DNA of 35,580 bases, from assembly GCA_002378665.1 (NCBI GenBank), contig DFSO01000025.1, forward strand, positions 1-35,580, read 5' to 3'. The DNA comes from Loktanella sp. UBA3435. GTDB taxonomy: Bacteria > Pseudomonadota > Alphaproteobacteria > Rhodobacterales > Rhodobacteraceae. Every line of letters starts with the position of its first letter. Within the stretch, counting starts at the first letter, position 1. Position numbers and translations under genes: made by a program. Positions 31,475 to 35,580 of the stretch are shown in pieces. The notes under the pieces were generated by a model. It was not told the DNA's origin. It did not search any database and saw nothing but the letters and a program-made list of their open reading frames with translations.

Positions 31475-32592
31475 CTAGGCCGCATTTGGTCTGATGGCCG
31501 TTGCGTAATTGATTTTGAAAGACGTGCGATCTCGGCCTGCGTCTTTGGCGTCATATAGCGCTTGGTCGGCGAGACTGCGGAATTCTTCAAAATGTAGCGG
31601 TTTGGCGGACCACACTGTGCCCAGGCTGATGGTTGCGGGGATGTCCGCCTCATCACAGCTGATGGGGATGCGTGAAATCAGCGACCGACATCTTTCGGTG
31701 ATGATTTTTGCTTCGTTGCTAGTGACATTCATCAAAACAAATAGGAATTCGTCCCCGCTCATTCGGCAGACAATGTTGTCGGCACGCAGGCTTGTGCCGA
31801 TACGGTGGGCGATTTCTTGTAGGACTTGGTCGCCAGCCAGATGTCCAAAGGTATCATTGATCGCCTTGAATTTGTCGACGTCGATGCAGGTCATCGCAAT
31901 GCCGCGCTTGGGCCGAGGGGCGTTGAGGATACGTTGGTAGGCATCAACGGCACTTCGACGGTTTAAGACACCCGTGAGGGGATCGGTTCTGGCCTCGACG
32001 TACAGGCGGGTGGCTTCACTTGCCAAGTTTTTTCTCGGGAGATCAGGAGACTAAAGATATTTACGCCGACGATGTTACATAAAGCCATCAGCGGCCCGTA
32101 GTGGGTGTAATATTCCGTTTGTACTGCCTCTGGTAAGAACAATCCGCCAATGAAGTGGAGTGATAAGATCAAACCAAGAATCTGTTTTGAAAGAACTTTG
32201 TTTTTGATCTGTGGGCTAATCTAATAGAGCCAAATCAATCCCATGACCGCAGCAATCAAGATTGATGCCATTCCCGCCATCGCTCCTGCGCCGCCCAATG
32301 CATATCTGGTCGTAATTGCGATCAAGGCACAGAGCGATCCGCCGCGCCAACCAAAATAGGCAGCCGCGACGCCGACGAATAAGTTGCGCAAATCAACGAT
32401 CACACCGTCTGTGACAATGAGCGGGTTCAACATCGCGCACAGGGACGCAAGTCCGAAAATGATGCCGAGACTACAGTCGATCACCCATTGCTCACCGCTT
32501 TGTCGCGCGAAAACACCGTAGAGGTAGACTAATAAAACGCCGAGCTCGACTTGTTCGGAAAGAAGTGCGAAATTTTGAAACCAGACTGACAT
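31475..32592 (-). pseudogene. Broken 5TM-GGDEF diguanylate cyclase
   Basis: Read from the ATG at 32592 leftwards, the frame codes for a five-TM sensor of the 5TMR-LYT type (LIVTDGVIVDLRNLFVGVAA, then GGSLCALIA and RYALGGAG). An in-frame TAG stops it at 32221-32223. The same frame continues for 63 codons with two more membrane segments, then needs a +1 shift at a run of six A residues (32028-32033, minus strand) to enter the GGDEF frame at about 32026. The GGDEF domain has RTDPLTGVLNRR, DVDKFKAINDTFGH and RMSGDEF and no further stop. Total length 1118 is one base short of 372 codons plus stop. A separately translated GGDEF fragment from a TTG at 32026 is possible. Confidence 0.85.
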
Positions 32593-32724
32593 TTTACCTA
32601 CCTCTGCTTGTTTAACAGTTAGGTGATGAAGATGATTTGAGTCTTAATTTCACACTTGAGTTTTCAGAAATTTGCTTCAAAATTCCCTAAAATTTGCGGG
32701 AAATTGAAAAGCTTTTGGAAATAA

Positions 32725-33957
32725 TTAGCGCGCAAAAACCCTGCGTTCCTTGATTGGGAGGTGCACAATGGCGCTAAACGCGCCGATGCCGACCCCGACC
32801 CACCAGACGTAGGTATAGGTGCCGTAGATGTCGTAGAGCGCCCCGCCGAGCCAGACCCCAAGGAATGATCCGAGCTGGTGCGAGAAGAACACGATGCCGT
32901 AGAGCGTGCCCATGTAGCGCACGCCGTAGAGGTGGGCAACGAGGCCTGAGGTGAGTGGTACGGTGGCCAGCCAGAGGCTGCCCATGCCGACAGAGAAGAG
33001 GATTACGGTGAGGGGCGTCATTGGCGTGAGGATGAAAGCAGCCGCGATGATGGTCCGCCCTGTGTAGATACCAGCGAGCAGGTATTTCTTGGAGTAGCGT
33101 TTGCCCAAGTAGCCCGCAAGGAGCGTGCCGCCGATGTTTGCGAGGCCAATGAGTGAGATCGCAATGGCCCCAAGGGCGCTTGTGGTGGTGATGCCGATGT
33201 TTGCGAGCAGTGAGCCCTCTAGGATCGGCCCACACATTTCTGTCACGAAGGCCGGGAAGTGGGCGGTGATGAAGGCAAGTTGGTAGCCGCAGGAAAAGAA
33301 GCCTAGGAAGATCAAAGTGTAGGATGGGTCTTTGAAGGCGCGCATGAGGATCGTGCCCATGCTTTCCTCAAGCTCGGCTTTGGTGGCGGTGATAGGGCTG
33401 CGCATCATTGGCAAGACCATAAGCACGGCGATGATCATGCCAGCGAAGAAGACGAAGGTTTGCTGCCATGTGAGGAAGGTCATGAGGTATTCGGCGAGTG
33501 GCGCACCGAAGACTTGGCCCGCGGAGCCTGCGGCCGTGGCGATGGCCAGCGACATGGAGCGATTTTCGTCTGAGGACGCGCGGCCCACGACGGCGAGAAT
33601 GACGCCAAAGCCTGTGCCCGCGATGCCGAAGCCTACGAAGATTTCGTAGAATTGGTGTGCGAAGGGGGTTGTCGCGCCAGAGGATAGGAGAAGACCTGCG
33701 GCGTAGAAGACTGCGCCTGCGATGATCGCTCTGCGATCGCCAATTTTCTCTGCTACCGCGCCGAAAATTGGTTGCCCAAAGCCCCAAGCAAGGTTTTGGA
33801 TCGCAATGGCGAGGGAGAAGTCAGAGCGTAGCCAGCCGAACTCTGTCGCGATGGGGATTTGGAAGACGCCAAAAGAGGCGCGGATCGCAAAGCCTGTCAT
33901 GATGATCATGCAGCCTGCGATGAGGACGGGGTTCAAGAGGGCGTTCTGACGGGTCAT
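32725..33957 (-). CDS. MFS transporter
   Basis: The 410-residue protein has about twelve hydrophobic segments. The loop GAVAEKIGDRRAIIAGA between helices 2 and 3 fits the major facilitator signature. FGVFQIPIATEFGWLRSDFS near the N terminus resembles the oxalate/formate antiporter-like and monocarboxylate MFS groups. The substrate is unknown; an organic acid is possible. The start at 33957 avoids a 29-residue hydrophilic extension running into the region before the divergent ATPase gene. The 132-base gap to the pseudogene at 32593-32724 is A+T-rich and holds no gene, only a weak TTCCC/GGGAA inverted pair. Confidence 0.88.
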   Translation of the reverse strand: MTRQNALLNPVLIAGCMIIMTGFAIRASFGVFQIPIATEFGWLRSDFSLAIAIQNLAWGFGQPIFGAVAEKIGDRRAIIAGAVFYAAGLLLSSGATTPFAHQFYEIFVGFGIAGTGFGVILAVVGRASSDENRSMSLAIATAAGSAGQVFGAPLAEYLMTFLTWQQTFVFFAGMIIAVLMVLPMMRSPITATKAELEESMGTILMRAFKDPSYTLIFLGFFSCGYQLAFITAHFPAFVTEMCGPILEGSLLANIGITTTSALGAIAISLIGLANIGGTLLAGYLGKRYSKKYLLAGIYTGRTIIAAAFILTPMTPLTVILFSVGMGSLWLATVPLTSGLVAHLYGVRYMGTLYGIVFFSHQLGSFLGVWLGGALYDIYGTYTYVWWVGVGIGAFSAIVHLPIKERRVFAR

Positions 33958-34057
33958 TGGCCAAATTGCGTTTGATTTTGTAAAATTGTCAACGGCTTGC
34001 TTTGTGCGCCTTGGTATAAAGGTTTGTGATGACTGGTTGCGCAAGGGGCGGGGTGCA

Positions 34058-35128
34058 ATGTATCGAATGCCTATGACGATGTTAGAGATATATCAGGCCG
34101 CTGTGGCCGAGGGGCGCTTGCATGAAGATTCAGCCCAGCTTGGCGTGATGGCCGAGTTGGATCGGGTACGCGTCGAGGTTGCTGTCCCTGTGAAGCGCGG
34201 GTTGTTTCGCAAGCCGCCACCGCCTGTGAAGGGCCTATATATGTGGGGCGGCGTCGGGCGCGGGAAATCTATGTTGATGGACCTGCTGTTTGACGCGGTT
34301 GAGGTGCCCAAGCAGCGCCGTCATTTCCATGCGTTTATGCAGTGGGTGCATAGTGAGATGAACGCGGCCTGTAAGTTGGGCGTTGACGATGCGATTGCGC
34401 CAGTTGCGGCGAAGTTGGCGGGGGACGTGCGGTTCCTTGCGTTTGACGAGATGCAGATTACCGATATCACCGATGCGATGATTGTGGGGCGTCTGTTCGA
34501 GGCGTTGTTTGCGGCGGGTGTGGTGATTGTGACCACATCGAACAGACATCCTGATGAGCTGTACAAAAACGGGCTGAACCGGGCGTTGTTCGTGCCGTTT
34601 ATTGACCTGATCAAAGAGCGGTTGGTTGTGCATGAGTTACGTAGTCCGACTGATTACCGTCAGGGTCGTTTGGCAGGTACGCCCACCTATTTTACGCCAA
34701 CGGGAGCCGAGGCGCGGGTGGCGATTGATACGGCTTGGGATGGGCTGACGGGCGGCAAGTCTGCGCCGCTGACGTTGCATGTGAAAGGCCGTGAGGTTGT
34801 TATTCCGCGCTATCATAACGGTGCTGGGCGCGTGGGGTTCTTTGATTTGTGCGGCAAGCCTTTGGGGGCTGCGGATTACCTCGCACTGGCTGAGGCTGTG
34901 CGCGTTCTAGTACTGGAAGATATTCCGCGCCTGTCACGGCAGAACTTTAACGAGGCCAAGCGGTTTGTGACGCTGATTGATGCGCTATACGAGGGTAAGG
35001 TCCAACTGATTTGTTCAGCGGCGGCGGTGCCTGAGATGCTATATGTCGAGGGGGAGGGCACGTTTGAGTTTGAGCGCACAGCAAGCCGTCTGCGCGAGAT
35101 GCAGGCGGATGACTGGGGAATAGATTAG
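34058..35128 (+). CDS. zapE: AFG1/ZapE-family ATPase
   Basis: The 356-residue AAA+ protein has Walker A GGVGRGKS (64-71), the sensor-type HFHAFMQWVH, Walker B FLAFDEMQITD and VVIVTTSNRHPDELYKNGL. The C-terminal FDLCGKPLGAADYLAL and the LSRQNFNEAKRFVTLIDALYE are diagnostic of this family. ZapE binds FtsZ and affects late division in E. coli; the mitochondrial homologue AFG1 handles respiratory-complex subunits. Start: the ATG at 34058, preceded by AAGGGGCGGGG, in preference to a frame back to 33986. It is divergent from the MFS gene and overlaps the convergent LysM gene by 4 bases. Confidence 0.93.
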   Translation: MYRMPMTMLEIYQAAVAEGRLHEDSAQLGVMAELDRVRVEVAVPVKRGLFRKPPPPVKGLYMWGGVGRGKSMLMDLLFDAVEVPKQRRHFHAFMQWVHSEMNAACKLGVDDAIAPVAAKLAGDVRFLAFDEMQITDITDAMIVGRLFEALFAAGVVIVTTSNRHPDELYKNGLNRALFVPFIDLIKERLVVHELRSPTDYRQGRLAGTPTYFTPTGAEARVAIDTAWDGLTGGKSAPLTLHVKGREVVIPRYHNGAGRVGFFDLCGKPLGAADYLALAEAVRVLVLEDIPRLSRQNFNEAKRFVTLIDALYEGKVQLICSAAAVPEMLYVEGEGTFEFERTASRLREMQADDWGID

Positions 35129-35580
35129 CCTGCGACTTCAGGGATCGCCAAACGCTGGCCGACTTGGATCGCATTGGGGCTCGAGAGCACCTTGCGATTG
35201 GCTTGATAGATCAAGTCGTATTTCTCAACGCTGCCATAGAATTTCACCGCAATCGCACCAAGGCTGTCGCCTGTCCCTACTGTGTAGAAGCGTTGGTCTG
35301 CGTCTTGATCAGATGCCAGCGCGATGTCCGTATTCGCGCCAGTCGGGGGAAGGGGTGGTTCGCCAGCGGCGGCGCGCGCTTTCTCAATTAGCGAATAGAG
35401 CAGGACGGCGGTGTCAACGGTTCCGTTTGCGGTTGCCAGCCCTTGGGGAATAGTGATGGTGCCAGCTTTGGCGGCCTCATTTACGATCGTATCGATATAG
35501 GCGTCGCTTTGGCCTTGTTGTAGAGCTTGCACAACGAGCATTTCGAGCGACGTATGGTGGAGTGCCCCCATCGAGTGGTC
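35125..35580 (-). CDS. LysM-domain protein, N-terminal part outside window
   Basis: The frame is open to the right edge, so only the last 151 residues are seen. The final 50 form a LysM domain: YTVGTGDSLGAIAVKFYGS, then YDLIYQANRKVLSSP, then IQVGQRLAIP. Such domains bind peptidoglycan. The preceding region is low in complexity near GEPPLPPTG and helical before that. The protein is likely exported and cell-wall-associated, but the signal region is outside the window. The stop overlaps the ZapE stop by 4 bases. Confidence 0.85.
   Translation of the reverse strand, partial: DHSMGALHHTSLEMLVVQALQQGQSDAYIDTIVNEAAKAGTITIPQGLATANGTVDTAVLLYSLIEKARAAAGEPPLPPTGANTDIALASDQDADQRFYTVGTGDSLGAIAVKFYGSVEKYDLIYQANRKVLSSPNAIQVGQRLAIPEVAG

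Noticed and set aside
32221..32223. In-frame TAG considered as recoded (readthrough or pyrrolysine) codon
   Set aside because: The same gene also has a frameshift further on, so recoding of the TAG alone would not restore the protein; decay is simpler.

Overview
The window looks like chromosomal DNA of a Roseobacter-group alphaproteobacterium (Rhodobacteraceae). I base this on protein relatedness recognised by eye: a phaA-phaB pair, molybdopterin synthase beside uvrC and pgsA, a DUF465/DUF2007 neighbourhood, electron-transfer flavoprotein-ubiquinone oxidoreductase, and an N-methylproline-demethylase-like flavoenzyme. Coding is dense and on both strands, with many 1-4 base stop/start overlaps. 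Most of the window is ordinary core genome. Species was not determined.

Layout. (1) 1-838: the 3' end of an unrecognised gene, a repeat-rich stretch that could be a Tn7/Tn402-like transposon end, an intact tRNA-Arg(UCU), a 24-bp perfect palindrome and a 5' remnant of a second tRNA. (2) 839-7896: a divergent TetR regulator with a perfect operator, then a rightward cluster: N-methylproline-demethylase-like flavoenzyme, a proline-racemase-superfamily protein with a Ser/Thr active-site pair, a carboxymuconolactone-decarboxylase-family protein, a GAPDH paralogue and an ABC-2 exporter pair. (3) 7937-10613: S49 peptidase, a tiny zinc-ribbon membrane protein, a CaCA antiporter and a pteridine-reductase-like SDR. 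(4) 10614-14748: a noncoding stretch with a DnaA-box hairpin, then uvrC, pgsA, moaD, moaE and convergent tag. (5) 14862-17882: an EAL protein with altered catalytic residues, then phaA and phaB, each followed by a strong terminator. (6) 17905-22731: DUF465, a TrmN6-like methylase, DUF2007, ispB, ispE and a TPR lipoprotein-like or periplasmic protein. (7) 22732-23308: an A+T-rich orphan gene behind a good promoter with three helically phased CGTGCAC repeats. (8) 23449-31473: ETF-QO, greA, a two-TM protein, an AEC transporter, fghA, DUF188, a HAD phosphatase, an ornithine-cyclodeaminase-family reductase and an alpha/beta hydrolase. (9) 31475-35580: a membrane diguanylate cyclase broken by an amber codon and a frameshift, an MFS transporter, a ZapE/AFG1 ATPase and a LysM protein cut by the window edge.

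How genes work together. The flavoenzyme and racemase-superfamily genes at 1587-4663 suggest use of methylated or hydroxylated proline (osmolyte) compounds under TetR control. The ornithine-cyclodeaminase-family gene at 29615 could reduce delta1-pyrroline-2-carboxylate made by such a pathway. PhaA/PhaB make (R)-3-hydroxybutyryl-CoA for polyhydroxybutyrate. IspE and IspB serve isoprenoid and ubiquinone-tail synthesis, and ETF-QO feeds electrons to ubiquinone. Both c-di-GMP turnover genes in the window look damaged or catalytically altered.

The observations I rate highest are the Ser/Thr racemase-family protein, the two-lesion diguanylate cyclase, the possible transposon end beside tRNA-Arg, the flavoenzyme lacking one Fe-S cysteine, and the orphan gene with its phased operator array. 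No CRISPR array, rRNA or complete insertion sequence was seen.
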